The position numbers and the translations under genes were made by a program. The notes below the pieces were generated by a model. It saw only the letters and a program-made list of their open reading frames with translations. It had not been told where the DNA came from and did no database searches. Below are positions 25,446 through 34,833 of a DNA stretch of 64,000 nt, one piece after another; within the stretch, counting starts at the first letter, position 1, and the number at the start of each line of letters is the position of its first letter. Source of the DNA: Bacteroidetes bacterium UBA6161 (GTDB lineage Bacteria; Bacteroidota; Bacteroidia; NS11-12g; UBA955); NCBI GenBank assembly GCA_002422315.1, contig DIUJ01000049.1, positions 1,722 to 65,721 on the forward strand, written 5' to 3'.

Positions 25446-27344
25446 ATGGAAGAAAAACCAGTAATATATTCGGAAGACAGTATTAAATCCTTAGATTGGA
25501 AGGAACATATTCGACTAAGGCCTGGTATGTATATTGGTAAGCTTGGAGATGGCTCTGCAGCAGACGATGGTATATACGTGTTGATTAAAGAGGTGGTAGA
25601 CAATTCTATAGATGAGCACATGATGGGTAATGGAAATAAGATAGAAGTTACCATAGCAGGAAATAAAGTTACAGTTAGAGACTTTGGTAGAGGGATTCCT
25701 CTAGGCAAGGTTATAGATTGTGTGTCGAAAATAAATACAGGTGGTAAATACGATAGTGGTGCTTTCCAAAAATCTGTAGGTCTAAATGGGGTAGGAACCA
25801 AGGCTGTAAACGCACTTTCTTCTCATTTTATGGTGCAGTCTGTAAGAGATGGCAAACTTAAAAAAGCAGAATTTGAAAAAGGTGAACTGGTAAAAGATTA
25901 CCCCATAGAAGATACCAATTTGAAAAATGGTACAACCGTTGTATTTGAACCTGACAATACCATTTTTAGAAATTATAGATACATACCTCATTTTTTAGAA
26001 GAGCAGATTTGGAATTATTGCTATTTAAATGCTGGCCTTACCATTAATTTTAATGGGCAAGTATTTCATTCCAAAAAAGGTTTATTAGACCTTTTAGAAA
26101 GGAAAACAGACCCCGAAACATTAAGGTATCCAATTATTCACTTTAAAGGGAAAGACATTGAAATCGCTTTTTCTCATGCCAACCAATATGGTGAAGAATA
26201 TTATTCCTTTGTAAATGGACAAAATACTACCCAAGGAGGAACACATTTAGCAGCATTCAAAGAATCTGTAGTAAAAACTATTAGAGACTTTTATAAAAAA
26301 GATTTTGATGCTTCGGATGTGCGCAGTGCTATTATTTCTGCTGTTGCAATAAGGGTTCAAGAGCCTGTTTTTGAGAGCCAAACCAAAACCAAATTGGGTT
26401 CGAATGATGTAGGCCCTAATGGACCAAGTGTTCGTGCATTTGTGAATGATTTTCTTAAAAAAGAATTAGATGATTTTTTACATAAAAATCCTTCTGTAGC
26501 AGAAGCTTTATTGTCTAGGATTCAGCAATCCGAAAGAGAACGAAAAGATATGGCTGGCATTAGAAAACTAGCCAATCAGAGAGCCAAAAAAGCAAGTGTA
26601 CACAATAAAAAACTAAGGGATTGTAGGGCACATTTTACGGATAAAAACAAAGATGAAAGATTTGAGTCCACCTTGTTTATAACTGAAGGCGATTCTGCAT
26701 CCGGTTCTATTACCAAATCTAGGAATGTAGAAACACAAGCTGTTTTTTCCTTAAGAGGTAAGCCTTTAAACTGTTTTGGTCTTAGTAAAAAAGTAGTGTA
26801 TGAAAATGAAGAATTTAATTTGCTTCAGCATGCCTTAGGAATAGAAGAAGGAATAGAACATTTGAGATACAACAAAATAGTGATAGCTACAGATGCCGAT
26901 GTGGATGGAATGCATATTCGTTTGCTTATGATGACATTCTTTTTGCAGTTTTTCCCTGATTTGGTAAAAAATGGTCATGTGTATATTCTCACTACTCCTC
27001 TTTTTAGAGTTAGAAATAAAAAGAAAACAATTTACTGCTACGATGAAAGTGAAAAACAAGTTGCAATCACAGAATTGGGCTCTAAGCCAGAAATAACTCG
27101 ATTTAAAGGATTAGGGGAAATTTCTCCAGATGAATTTGGTATGTTTATAGGTGTAGACATGAGACTTGAACCTATAATTTTAATGAAAGAAACCTCAATT
27201 GAAAGACTTTTAAAATATTTTATGGGTAAAAATACCCCTGAAAGACAAGATTTTATTATTGAAAATTTAAGAGTGGAAGTAGACGATTTGATAGAAGCCG
27301 AAAATACAGTAATGCTTAATGCAATGGATGAAGAATTGGTTTGA
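25446..27344 (+). CDS. parE: DNA topoisomerase IV subunit B
   Basis: A 632-aa type IIA topoisomerase ATPase subunit. RLRPGMYIG, the GHKL residues in KEVVDNSIDE, the GRGIPL loop, EGDSASGSI and DADVDGMHIR of the Toprim domain are present. It is separate from the gyrB below and differs from it in the RLRPGMYIG and EGDSASGS forms. In many Bacteroidota parC follows directly; here gyrB converges from the other strand, so parC must be elsewhere. The upstream gap holds a weak TAAATTCG box at 25417. Confidence 0.9.
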   Translation: MEEKPVIYSEDSIKSLDWKEHIRLRPGMYIGKLGDGSAADDGIYVLIKEVVDNSIDEHMMGNGNKIEVTIAGNKVTVRDFGRGIPLGKVIDCVSKINTGGKYDSGAFQKSVGLNGVGTKAVNALSSHFMVQSVRDGKLKKAEFEKGELVKDYPIEDTNLKNGTTVVFEPDNTIFRNYRYIPHFLEEQIWNYCYLNAGLTINFNGQVFHSKKGLLDLLERKTDPETLRYPIIHFKGKDIEIAFSHANQYGEEYYSFVNGQNTTQGGTHLAAFKESVVKTIRDFYKKDFDASDVRSAIISAVAIRVQEPVFESQTKTKLGSNDVGPNGPSVRAFVNDFLKKELDDFLHKNPSVAEALLSRIQQSERERKDMAGIRKLANQRAKKASVHNKKLRDCRAHFTDKNKDERFESTLFITEGDSASGSITKSRNVETQAVFSLRGKPLNCFGLSKKVVYENEEFNLLQHALGIEEGIEHLRYNKIVIATDADVDGMHIRLLMMTFFLQFFPDLVKNGHVYILTTPLFRVRNKKKTIYCYDESEKQVAITELGSKPEITRFKGLGEISPDEFGMFIGVDMRLEPIILMKETSIERLLKYFMGKNTPERQDFIIENLRVEVDDLIEAENTVMLNAMDEELV

Positions 27345-27559
27345 TTCTCTTGAAGTTGTTCTCTCTTATTTTATCTAAACAAATGAAAAATAATAAGATG
27401 GCCTAGATTTTCCTTTTCCATTTGTACCATTTAAACCATTGTAAGAACCCCCCAAGTTAATTGGGGCATAAGTTTTGGAAGTTTTTTCCTGAATTTATCT
27501 TGAAACAAATACTTTTCGAACCCTTCCACTATAAGCGTATATTAATTTAAAGGTCATTA

Positions 27560-27592
27560 AAAAAGGGAAATTCAATTAGAATTTCCCTTTTT
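27560..27592. terminator. Bidirectional terminator between parE and gyrB
   Basis: A perfect 14-base stem, AAAAAGGGAAATTC (27560-27573) with its complement (27579-27592), around a 5-base loop. A runs on one side and T runs on the other let it stop transcription from both strands. It serves the convergent parE and gyrB genes. Confidence 0.85.
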
Positions 27593-27624
27593 ATTTTGCA
27601 ATTTAAAAGCAATTTAAATGTAGT

Positions 27625-29577
27625 TTAAACATCAATTTTAGCGTACTTAGCATTTTTCTCAATAAACTCTCTCCTTGGCGGAACTTCATCGCCCATAAGC
27701 ATAGAGAAAACATGGTCTGCTTCTGCTGCACTATCTAATGTTACTAATTTAAGTGTTCTTCTGCTTGGATCCATTGTAGTTTCCCACAATTGTTCAGCAT
27801 TCATTTCTCCCAAACCTTTATACCTTTGAACGTTCACAGAATCTGGGTTCGAACCTTTCGCAAGTTCATTTATTGCAATGTCCCTGTCATTGTCGGACCA
27901 AGCATATCGAATATTTGTTCCTTTCTTAACCTGATAAAGAGGGGGAGTAGCGATGTATAAGTTTCCACTTTCTACTAGCTTTTTCATATATCTAAAAAAC
28001 AAAGTTAAAATAAGGGTTCTAATGTGAGAACCATCCACGTCCGCATCCGTCATGATTATAACTTTATGGTATCTTAGTTTGCTTATATCCAATTCTTTGT
28101 CGTCATGCTCCGTGCCAATTTTCACCCCTAGCGCAGTGAAAATATTTTTAACCTCTTCATTTTCGTATATTTTATGTTCTAGGGCTTTTTCTACGTTTAG
28201 AATTTTACCTCTAAGTGGAAGTATAGCTTGGAAATTTCTGTCTCTTCCTTGTTTTGCGGTTCCTCCTGCAGAATCTCCCTCAACTAGATACAATTCACAT
28301 TTTTCTGGTTCTGTAAAAGAGCAATCTGAAAGTTTACCTGGAAGACCCATGCCAGACATTGCACCTTTTCTTTGTACCATTTCTCTAGCTTTTCTTGCAG
28401 CGTGTCTTGCTGTTGCAGCTAGTATTACTTTATTTACAATGGTTTTTGCCTCCTTAGGATTTTCTTGTAGGAAATTTTCTAAAAATTCACCCACCGCCTG
28501 ATCTACAGCACCCATTACCTCATTGTTTCCTAGTTTGGTTTTTGTTTGACCCTCAAATTGTGGTTCTTGAACTTTTACAGAAATTACTCCTGTTAAACCT
28601 TCTCTAAAGTCGTCACCACTAATTTCAAATTTCAAATTTTTCAACAAGCCTTCTTTATCTGCATAAGACTTTAAAGTTCTGGTAAGAGCTCTTCTAAAAC
28701 CTGCTATATGTGTTCCTCCTTCAATTGTGTTAATGTTATTTACATAAGAATGTAAGTTTTCACTGTAGCCTGTATTGTACTGAAATGCTATTTCAATTGG
28801 AATTCCAGCTTTTTCTGTATCGCCATATATTGGCTTAGATATTAGTCTTTCTCTTGTGCTATCTAAGTATTCCACAAATTCACTAAGTCCACCTTGAGAG
28901 TAGAACTCTTGACTTCTGAAAGCTCCATTTTCGTCTTGTTCTCTTTCATCTGTAAGAATAAGTTTAATACCCTTATTTAGATAAGCTAATTCCCTAAGTC
29001 TATTTGCAAGTGTATCAAATTTATATTCAGAAACATAGAAAATAGTATTGTCTGGAAGAAAGGTAACAATTGTTCCACGATAATCAGAAGTACCAATTTC
29101 TTTTACATCATATAAAGGTTTTCCTTCGGAGTATTCTTGAACATACTTTTTCCCATCTCTGTGAACTTCGGCTTTTAAGGCAATAGATAAGGCATTTACG
29201 CAGGAAACACCCACTCCATGTAAACCACCAGATACTTTATAGGTATCTTTGTCGAACTTACCACCAGCATGAAGAACTGTCATTACTACTTCGAGTGCCG
29301 ACTTTTGTTCTTTTTCGTGCATATCCACAGGTATACCCCTTCCATTATCTTTTACTGTAACGGAATTATCCATGTGAATAACCACTGAAATATCTGTACA
29401 ATGTCCTGCAAGTGCTTCGTCAATGGAATTATCTACAACCTCGTATACAAGATGGTGAAGACCTTTTGGACCTACATCTCCTATATACATGGCAGGCCTC
29501 TTCCTTACTGCTTCCAACCCTTCCAAAACCTGTATGTTCTGGGCACCGTAATTATTTGGCTTTTGCTCTGTACTCAT
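27625..29577 (-). CDS. gyrB: DNA gyrase subunit B
   Basis: A 650-aa ATPase subunit that, with GyrA, supercoils DNA. RKRPAMYIGDVGPKGLHHL, EVVDNSIDE, the ATP loop NGRGIPV, EGDSAGGTAKQGRDR and DADVDGSHIRTL are all present, and the C-terminal RRxFIExNA ending is typical. It is convergent with parE and ends by the shared hairpin. The upstream gap to cinA (29578-29801) has no gene. Confidence 0.96.
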   Translation of the reverse strand: MSTEQKPNNYGAQNIQVLEGLEAVRKRPAMYIGDVGPKGLHHLVYEVVDNSIDEALAGHCTDISVVIHMDNSVTVKDNGRGIPVDMHEKEQKSALEVVMTVLHAGGKFDKDTYKVSGGLHGVGVSCVNALSIALKAEVHRDGKKYVQEYSEGKPLYDVKEIGTSDYRGTIVTFLPDNTIFYVSEYKFDTLANRLRELAYLNKGIKLILTDEREQDENGAFRSQEFYSQGGLSEFVEYLDSTRERLISKPIYGDTEKAGIPIEIAFQYNTGYSENLHSYVNNINTIEGGTHIAGFRRALTRTLKSYADKEGLLKNLKFEISGDDFREGLTGVISVKVQEPQFEGQTKTKLGNNEVMGAVDQAVGEFLENFLQENPKEAKTIVNKVILAATARHAARKAREMVQRKGAMSGMGLPGKLSDCSFTEPEKCELYLVEGDSAGGTAKQGRDRNFQAILPLRGKILNVEKALEHKIYENEEVKNIFTALGVKIGTEHDDKELDISKLRYHKVIIMTDADVDGSHIRTLILTLFFRYMKKLVESGNLYIATPPLYQVKKGTNIRYAWSDNDRDIAINELAKGSNPDSVNVQRYKGLGEMNAEQLWETTMDPSRRTLKLVTLDSAAEADHVFSMLMGDEVPPRREFIEKNAKYAKIDV

Positions 29578-29724
29578 TCTTTTTTTATTAAAATTAAAGC
29601 GTAAAAATACACTTTTATATGCGGCTTTCTATGTGGTTTTTAGCTTTTAATTTCCACATCATTTGCACGGATAGTGTAATGTTTATTTGTATGATTATGA
29701 ATACTATAGTATTATTTTCATGTC

Positions 29725-29743
29725 GCTTAATCCAAGATTAAGC
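29725..29743. repeat. Perfect 8-base hairpin in the gyrB/cinA gap
   Basis: GCTTAATC (29725-29732) and GATTAAGC (29736-29743) form a perfect inverted repeat around CAA. It lacks an adjacent T run on the minus strand, where cinA would need one, so it may be an operator or a weak terminator. Confidence 0.4.
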
Positions 29744-29801
29744 ACCTGTATGTTTTTTTAGTGCTTGTATTTGGATATGAATATGGCTGTTTTCTGTTAT
29801 T

Positions 29802-31040
29802 TTAGCTTCTTAAGATTTCTTTTCGTAGCATTTCCATAGCCATAAAAAAGGTTCTTTCCATCACTCTAATCCGGTCTCCAGGGAAAAAATGTTTTTCTAT
29901 AATTTTACCATTTGGACCTATAATACCGATGTATACTGTACCTACAGGTTTATTAGAACTTCCTCCTCCGGGGCCTGTAATGCCGCTAATTGCTATACTG
30001 TAATCCGTGTGAAAACGTTCTTTACATCCATCTAACATATTTCCAACTACTTCTTTACTTACTGCACCGTATTTCTTGAAGTTTTCCTTTGGTACATGTA
30101 ATAAATCAGTTTTACTTTCATTAGAGTAGCTGACAACTCCTCCCATGAAAACTTTCGAAATACCAGCTATTTGGGTAAGTTTACTGCTAACCAAGCCTCC
30201 AGTGCAGCTTTCTGCTACGCTTAATGTTTGGTTTCTCGATTCAAGTAATTGATAAATATAATCTTCGAACAGTATATCTTTTTCTACTACAATATTTCCT
30301 ACAATTCGTTTCCTTATGTCATCTATTACTTTATTGAAGGTTATTTCATCAGAACTTAATTTTTTATAGTAGCTTAATCGAAGTCTTACAACATTTAAAT
30401 TAGGTAAATATGCTAGCGAAAAGTTTGGTGGCAAACTGTCTTCTATGTCTGAAATTTTATCAGAAAGTACAGATTCAGGAATATTTATAGTTAAAAAATG
30501 GTATGTTTTAATTTCTGGAACCTTAAAATTTTGAACAATTTCAGGAATTAAATATTTCCTAAACATTTTTTGCATTTCGAAAGGTACCCCTGGAAATGAA
30601 GCAAGGATTTTTCCATTTTTTCTAAACAGCATTCCCGGTGCAGTGCCCCATTTGTTAGGTATTGTTTCACAATTATCTGGTAAATATGCTTGTTTTTTAT
30701 TGCTTTCACTTAGTTCGCGGTTTCTTTCTTTAAAAAAACCATCCAATGTATCTAAAGTTTCTTGGTCCCATCTCCAACCCGAATTAAAAAATTCTGCTAA
30801 AATATCTTTAGTTAAGTCGTCTTTTGTAGGTCCTAGTCCTCCAGTAATAATTACTAAATCAGATCTTTCAAAGGATTCCTTGAATATCTCAAGCATCTCT
30901 TCTCTGTTATCAGACAATGAAATCATGCGGGTAGGTTTTATATTCCAGGTACCTAGTTCCTTCGCTATCCAAGCACTGTTTATGTCTACAATTTGTCCAA
31001 TTAAGATTTCATCTCCTACGGTTAGTATTTCAGTTTTCAT
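29802..31040 (-). CDS. cinA: CinA family nicotinamide-nucleotide amidohydrolase-type protein
   Basis: A 412-aa two-domain protein. The N-terminal molybdopterin-binding-like domain (about 1-170) has TVGDEILIGQIVD and TGGLGPTKDD. The C-terminal CinA domain (about 250-412) has SVAESCTGGLVSSKLT and ISGITGPGGGS, the deamidase region that recycles nicotinamide mononucleotide in NAD salvage. It is the last gene of a four-gene operon, 4 bases after the PPTase gene. Confidence 0.93.
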   Translation of the reverse strand: MKTEILTVGDEILIGQIVDINSAWIAKELGTWNIKPTRMISLSDNREEMLEIFKESFERSDLVIITGGLGPTKDDLTKDILAEFFNSGWRWDQETLDTLDGFFKERNRELSESNKKQAYLPDNCETIPNKWGTAPGMLFRKNGKILASFPGVPFEMQKMFRKYLIPEIVQNFKVPEIKTYHFLTINIPESVLSDKISDIEDSLPPNFSLAYLPNLNVVRLRLSYYKKLSSDEITFNKVIDDIRKRIVGNIVVEKDILFEDYIYQLLESRNQTLSVAESCTGGLVSSKLTQIAGISKVFMGGVVSYSNESKTDLLHVPKENFKKYGAVSKEVVGNMLDGCKERFHTDYSIAISGITGPGGGSSNKPVGTVYIGIIGPNGKIIEKHFFPGDRIRVMERTFFMAMEMLRKEILRS

Positions 31041-31044
31041 TTTT

Positions 31045-31653
31045 TTAATGGGTATTTACTAGAACCATGTTGTCAAAAAAATGATAATCCAAGGGGATAT
31101 TTACTTGGTGTTTTTCTTTGTGAACATGTCCTATTATTTTTTTATCCTTATTTTCTATGGTAATATGCTTTTTGAAATCAAGTTCTTTGTTGCCATACAC
31201 TTTATATACACATTCTTTTGCGCTCCACAGTAAACTTGCTCTTTGTATGTTTGATAGCAGTTCCTTTTCCAATAAATCATTTTCATTTTCAAATTTAGAC
31301 AATAGCCTAATCGGTTTTTCGCATACTTCTTCTAGGTCTATACCTGTATATTTCTGAGTAGAAAGTATAACCGATACGTAATCTAGTTTATGGGAAAATG
31401 AAACAAAATATAAAGAGTTCTTTATGTATGGTTTTCCGGATTCGTAGTATGCAATATTCTGATGCTCTTTATTTCCCAAAATTCTATTTACTAACAATCT
31501 TATTGCCAACTTTTCAAGAAGTCTTTTTTCTAATTTTTCTTCTGGTATTGCTATGTTCCCAAGTTCTTGAATAAAATAGGATGTACTTTCTTGTATTTTC
31601 CAAACACCAATTTTGGAACCTAGTACTGTTGTTGAATTCAAGACAATAGGCAT
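31045..31653 (-). CDS. 4'-phosphopantetheinyl transferase superfamily protein
   Basis: A 202-aa Sfp-type enzyme that moves phosphopantetheine from CoA to a carrier protein serine. The Mg-binding motif TGIDLEE and the second motif LLWSAKECVYKVYG are clear, and the length suits the two-half Sfp type more than the small AcpS. It lies 2 bases after dapA. Acyl carrier protein (37723) is a plausible target in this genome. Confidence 0.85.
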   Translation of the reverse strand: MPIVLNSTTVLGSKIGVWKIQESTSYFIQELGNIAIPEEKLEKRLLEKLAIRLLVNRILGNKEHQNIAYYESGKPYIKNSLYFVSFSHKLDYVSVILSTQKYTGIDLEEVCEKPIRLLSKFENENDLLEKELLSNIQRASLLWSAKECVYKVYGNKELDFKKHITIENKDKKIIGHVHKEKHQVNIPLDYHFFDNMVLVNTH

Positions 31654-31655
31654 GC

Positions 31656-32531
31656 TTAATTTAGCTTTTTGTTTGCTTCTATAAGCAAGTTTTTAACTTT
31701 TTCATTTACCTCAAATAGAGGAGGTTTTACAAAAGTTTTGCATATACCAAGTTCGTTTAAGATTATTTTTATTCCACTTGGGCTTCCATCTGCAAAGATT
31801 AGATTCATTTGATCCAATAGGTCGTAGTGAAGTGATTTAGCACTCTCAAAGTCTCCTTGCATACACCTGTCTATCATGTCTGAAAACTTTCGGGGATAGG
31901 CGTTACAAATTACAGAAATTACACCTTCCATTCCTATGGAGATAAAGGGTAGAGTATAGGCATCGTCTCCACTGATTACTACAAAGTCTTCTGGCTTGTG
32001 TTGAATAATTTCCATACACTGAGATAAATTTCCACTCGCTTCTTTTACTGCACAAATATTAGGGTGTTTGGACAGTTTTAAGGTTGTTTCTGCAGTCATG
32101 TTTGCACCTGTTCTTCCCGGTACATTGTATAAAATTACGGGTAGGGGCGAAGCATCTGCTACAGCCATATAATGTCTATAAATGCCTTCTTGATTAGGTT
32201 TATTGTAGTAAGGGCTAACGCTTAATATGGCTGTTAATCCTTCCGTATCTAGGTTTTTTAATTCATTTATTAAATCTAAAGTATGGTTACTTCCCATGCC
32301 TAGCACAAGAGGAAGTCTTCCTCTGTTAGCTTTTTTAACCGTTTCTATTATCTCTTGCTTTTCTTTTTTAGAAACTACCGGACTTTCTCCTGTTGTTCCT
32401 AAAATAACTAAATAATCTGTTCCGTTTTCGCATTGGAAATCTACTAGCTTGCTAAGTGATTCGTGGTCTACACTAAAGTCTTCATTAAATGGGGTTACTA
32501 GAGCTACTCCTGTTCCTTTTATTGCTTTCAT
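31656..32531 (-). CDS. dapA: 4-hydroxy-tetrahydrodipicolinate synthase
   Basis: A 291-aa aldolase that condenses pyruvate with aspartate semialdehyde in the lysine and diaminopimelate pathway. Schiff-base lysine K163 (AVKEASGN), Y135 (ILYNVPGRTG) and the TTGESP phosphate-type loop (46-51) match the family. Three bases separate it from the upstream hypothetical gene, so it is in one operon with PPTase and cinA. Confidence 0.95.
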   Translation of the reverse strand: MKAIKGTGVALVTPFNEDFSVDHESLSKLVDFQCENGTDYLVILGTTGESPVVSKKEKQEIIETVKKANRGRLPLVLGMGSNHTLDLINELKNLDTEGLTAILSVSPYYNKPNQEGIYRHYMAVADASPLPVILYNVPGRTGANMTAETTLKLSKHPNICAVKEASGNLSQCMEIIQHKPEDFVVISGDDAYTLPFISIGMEGVISVICNAYPRKFSDMIDRCMQGDFESAKSLHYDLLDQMNLIFADGSPSGIKIILNELGICKTFVKPPLFEVNEKVKNLLIEANKKLN

Positions 32532-32534
32532 ATT

Positions 32535-33002
32535 TTATATAGTTTGTATTTGTTGTAAAAATCGGCCTAACATGTGTAAATAGCTTTCAATATTTCCCTC
32601 TTCTTTTGGAATTAGAATGGCATTACAAAGTTGGGGGGTGAAAAATTGCGACATGCCTATTTTAAATTTTGATTTACTCTTCTTTATAGTATTTGCAACC
32701 CTTTTGTCGCTTAGAGTACTAAAGCAAATTAAGATATCATATTCCAATTTAATTTGCCTTTTTACTAACGAACTAGATGCTTGTTTGAAAATGTTGTAAT
32801 CAGATTTACATATATGGGTATCGAAAGTGCCGGTATGAATAAATGGGGCTACTTTTTTCGTTGGATGATAAATCAAAAAATAAACTTCTTTCTTTTCTTG
32901 CTTTAATTCTTGCGCAAACTCATTTATTAGTTTTACTTCATCTATTTGAAGACTTGTGTCGTAAAACAATAAGATAGTTTTGGCGCTGTTGAAATCCATC
33001 AT
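32535..33002 (-). CDS. Hypothetical protein, DUF6913-like
   Basis: A 155-aa soluble protein with alternating strand-helix pattern; KTILLFYDTS and YDILICFSTLSDK look like strand-turn motifs of a small alpha/beta fold. From its size and position before dapA it resembles the Bacteroidota DUF6913 group, which I cannot check. It is the first gene of the operon; the -7 box ends only 8 bases before the ATG, so the mRNA may be almost leaderless. A second Met follows the first directly. Confidence 0.65.
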   Translation of the reverse strand: MMDFNSAKTILLFYDTSLQIDEVKLINEFAQELKQEKKEVYFLIYHPTKKVAPFIHTGTFDTHICKSDYNIFKQASSSLVKRQIKLEYDILICFSTLSDKRVANTIKKSKSKFKIGMSQFFTPQLCNAILIPKEEGNIESYLHMLGRFLQQIQTI

Positions 33003-33009
33003 GTGTTTG

Positions 33010-33017
33010 CAAATTTA
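33010..33017 (-). promoter_or_regulatory. -7 promoter box of the dapA operon (TAAATTTG)
   Basis: On the minus strand TAAATTTG fits TAnnTTTG. The predicted start of transcription falls around 33003-33005, at the ATG at 33002. No matching -33 TTG is seen. Confidence 0.42.
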
Positions 33018-33124
33018 CAATTCTTTTGAATGTAATGAGAAACTAATTCGTGCTTAATCTGAATTCTTGAAATTTGGATTTTAGGTTTAAAGCAAGATAG
33101 AAATCACCTTTTATATTTAATTAA

Positions 33125-33760
33125 CTATATGTTAAACAAATAGGATATAGCAGCCAATAAAGCAGGCAGAACAAGTAATATGATCGTAAATGTATATATC
33201 TTTCTATTATTTATGCGTTGTTCCTCTTCCTTTTTTTTCTCAAGCTCCTCAGACGATAATGGACTATCGTGTATATTTTCAATTTTTACATTTTGATTCA
33301 ATCGATTAAAATAATCGCTTGTTCCATTTGGATATATTATCTTGTGAAGATTTGTAAGAGATTTAAAGTAAAATGGTCCTTGTGGGTTATTGCATTTTAC
33401 ATACTTTATTTCTTGCTCATTTATCTCTATCAAATATGCTTCAATCTTTTCCCCTGTTGTGAGTATGATTAAATCACAAGGCTGAATAGTGTCTTTTAAC
33501 AAACTATTTTTTTGTTTTCCATTGTTCTTAAGAGCTATAGACTCAATTTCCTTTTCAAAATTTACTTTGGATTCTAATTTGGGTAATTGTACCAATTTTT
33601 TTTCTATTGAAGGCGATCTTTTGTTTAATGTAAAAGACTCTATACTTCTTAATTGAATACTAAAGCCTTTGTTATAAGTTCTTTTTTGAAAAGTGCATGA
33701 ACTTAACATTAAGCTAAAATATAAAAGATTCAGTATTGTTGTGTAGTTGTATTTTGACAT
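33125..33760 (-). CDS. Paralogous lipoprotein with C-terminal membrane helix (copy 1)
   Basis: A 211-aa predicted lipoprotein: leader with lipobox LSSC (Cys 22), then QKRTYNKGFSIQ, a variable linker, and a conserved module of about 60 residues (QPCDLIIL...GEKIEAYLIEINEQEIKYVKC...HKIIYPNGTSDYFN). One membrane segment closes the protein. The same order recurs at 34834 and, more divergently, at 33788. The function is unknown; the beta-rich module resembles short repeats found in many Bacteroidota envelope proteins. Confidence 0.75.
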   Translation of the reverse strand: MSKYNYTTILNLLYFSLMLSSCTFQKRTYNKGFSIQLRSIESFTLNKRSPSIEKKLVQLPKLESKVNFEKEIESIALKNNGKQKNSLLKDTIQPCDLIILTTGEKIEAYLIEINEQEIKYVKCNNPQGPFYFKSLTNLHKIIYPNGTSDYFNRLNQNVKIENIHDSPLSSEELEKKKEEEQRINNRKIYTFTIILLVLPALLAAISYLFNI

Positions 33761-33787
33761 TAGTTTTACATTTTGTGATAGTTATTT

Positions 33788-34402
33788 CTAGTCTAATAAG
33801 GTTTCTATAAGTGCTAATGAGAGTGTGAAAATAGAAGTAATAAACCATATTGCAAGTTTGCTAAGAAAACTACTCTTTTTACTTTTATCAAACTGTTCAT
33901 TTTCGATATCTTGTGAAAAATTAATAGGATTAAAAATTTCACTTGTTCCATTTAAAAATTCAATCTTGTGTACATTTGTTTTTAGAACTTGTATTTTAGT
34001 CTCTGAATTGGTTTTGCATTCTACATACATTACATTCATGTCGTTAATTTCTAATATTATGCAATTTATAGTTTCGTTATTTATTAAAATTATCTTGTCG
34101 CAACTATCTATCAGAATGTCATGATTTATTGAATATTTTCCTATGTGTTGGTCTTCCCTATATTCCAGTTTTCTCCTGTCTACTTTTTCCCTAAATTCTG
34201 TCTTTGTGTTATCTATCACATCATTTTGTGTAATAGGATTGCTATAAGTATCCAATTTCTCAGATTTTAAAAGATTTCTGTGTGTAGTATTATGCTGTAA
34301 ATAGTTTGTAAATGATTTGCTGTTGTTTGTTTTAAGAGAGTAACATGAATTAAAGCTTACAAGTATGAAAACGAGTAAAGTACTATAAAAAATGTTTTTC
34401 AT
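33788..34402 (-). CDS. Paralogous lipoprotein with C-terminal membrane helix (copy 2, divergent)
   Basis: A 204-aa predicted lipoprotein with lipobox FNSC (Cys 20). The shared module is present but divergent (DSCDKIIL...ETINCIILEINDMNVMYVEC...HKIEFLNGTSEIFN). A single C-terminal hydrophobic segment follows (about 180-200). It lacks the KRTYNKG segment of the other two copies. It lies between copy 1 and an unrelated small lipoprotein on the same strand. Confidence 0.72.
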   Translation of the reverse strand: MKNIFYSTLLVFILVSFNSCYSLKTNNSKSFTNYLQHNTTHRNLLKSEKLDTYSNPITQNDVIDNTKTEFREKVDRRKLEYREDQHIGKYSINHDILIDSCDKIILINNETINCIILEINDMNVMYVECKTNSETKIQVLKTNVHKIEFLNGTSEIFNPINFSQDIENEQFDKSKKSSFLSKLAIWFITSIFTLSLALIETLLD

Positions 34403-34440
34403 ACTGCTCTTTTCAAAATGTAATGGCTATAAAAGTTGAA

Positions 34441-34821
34441 TTAATTCCGAATGCTTCTTTTAATTTGATAGTTTCTATCGCATATATCCAAAACAAGTGT
34501 TTTGTTTAAATCTAAATGTTCACTGCCTTTTCTAATTAAGTCTCTAAAATTAATATCATATGTGGTATCTATATAGTATTGTCTATCAACCACAAGAAGT
34601 AATCTAAAAGTATCTTGTATTAATTTATACCCTATGCTAGTGTATATCTCTTTGTTTAGATATTGTTCTTTTAGAAGGAAATCGGCCATTTGTTTTGCTT
34701 GGTTTTCGCTAATGTTATTTTCGTACAATAGTTCGGCTTTACCAATTTCCAACCTCTTTTCATTGTTTTTACAAGAATTAAGTATAAGAAAGCCCATTAA
34801 AAGAAGATGTATTTTTTTCAA
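34441..34821 (-). CDS. Small hypothetical lipoprotein
   Basis: A 126-aa protein with a short leader and lipobox LNSC (Cys 17). The mature part is mixed helix and strand (ENQAKQMADFLLKEQYLNKE suggests a helix) and shares no module with the paralogues on either side. I recognise no family. It is on the same strand, with 12 bases to the upstream gene. Confidence 0.65.
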   Translation of the reverse strand: MKKIHLLLMGFLILNSCKNNEKRLEIGKAELLYENNISENQAKQMADFLLKEQYLNKEIYTSIGYKLIQDTFRLLLVVDRQYYIDTTYDINFRDLIRKGSEHLDLNKTLVLDICDRNYQIKRSIRN

Positions 34822-34833
34822 GGTAGTTAAATT

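Noticed and set aside
28052..28501. 149-codon plus-strand frame opposite gyrB
   Set aside because: It lies wholly inside gyrB antisense and has the Ser/Leu-rich look of a shadow frame.
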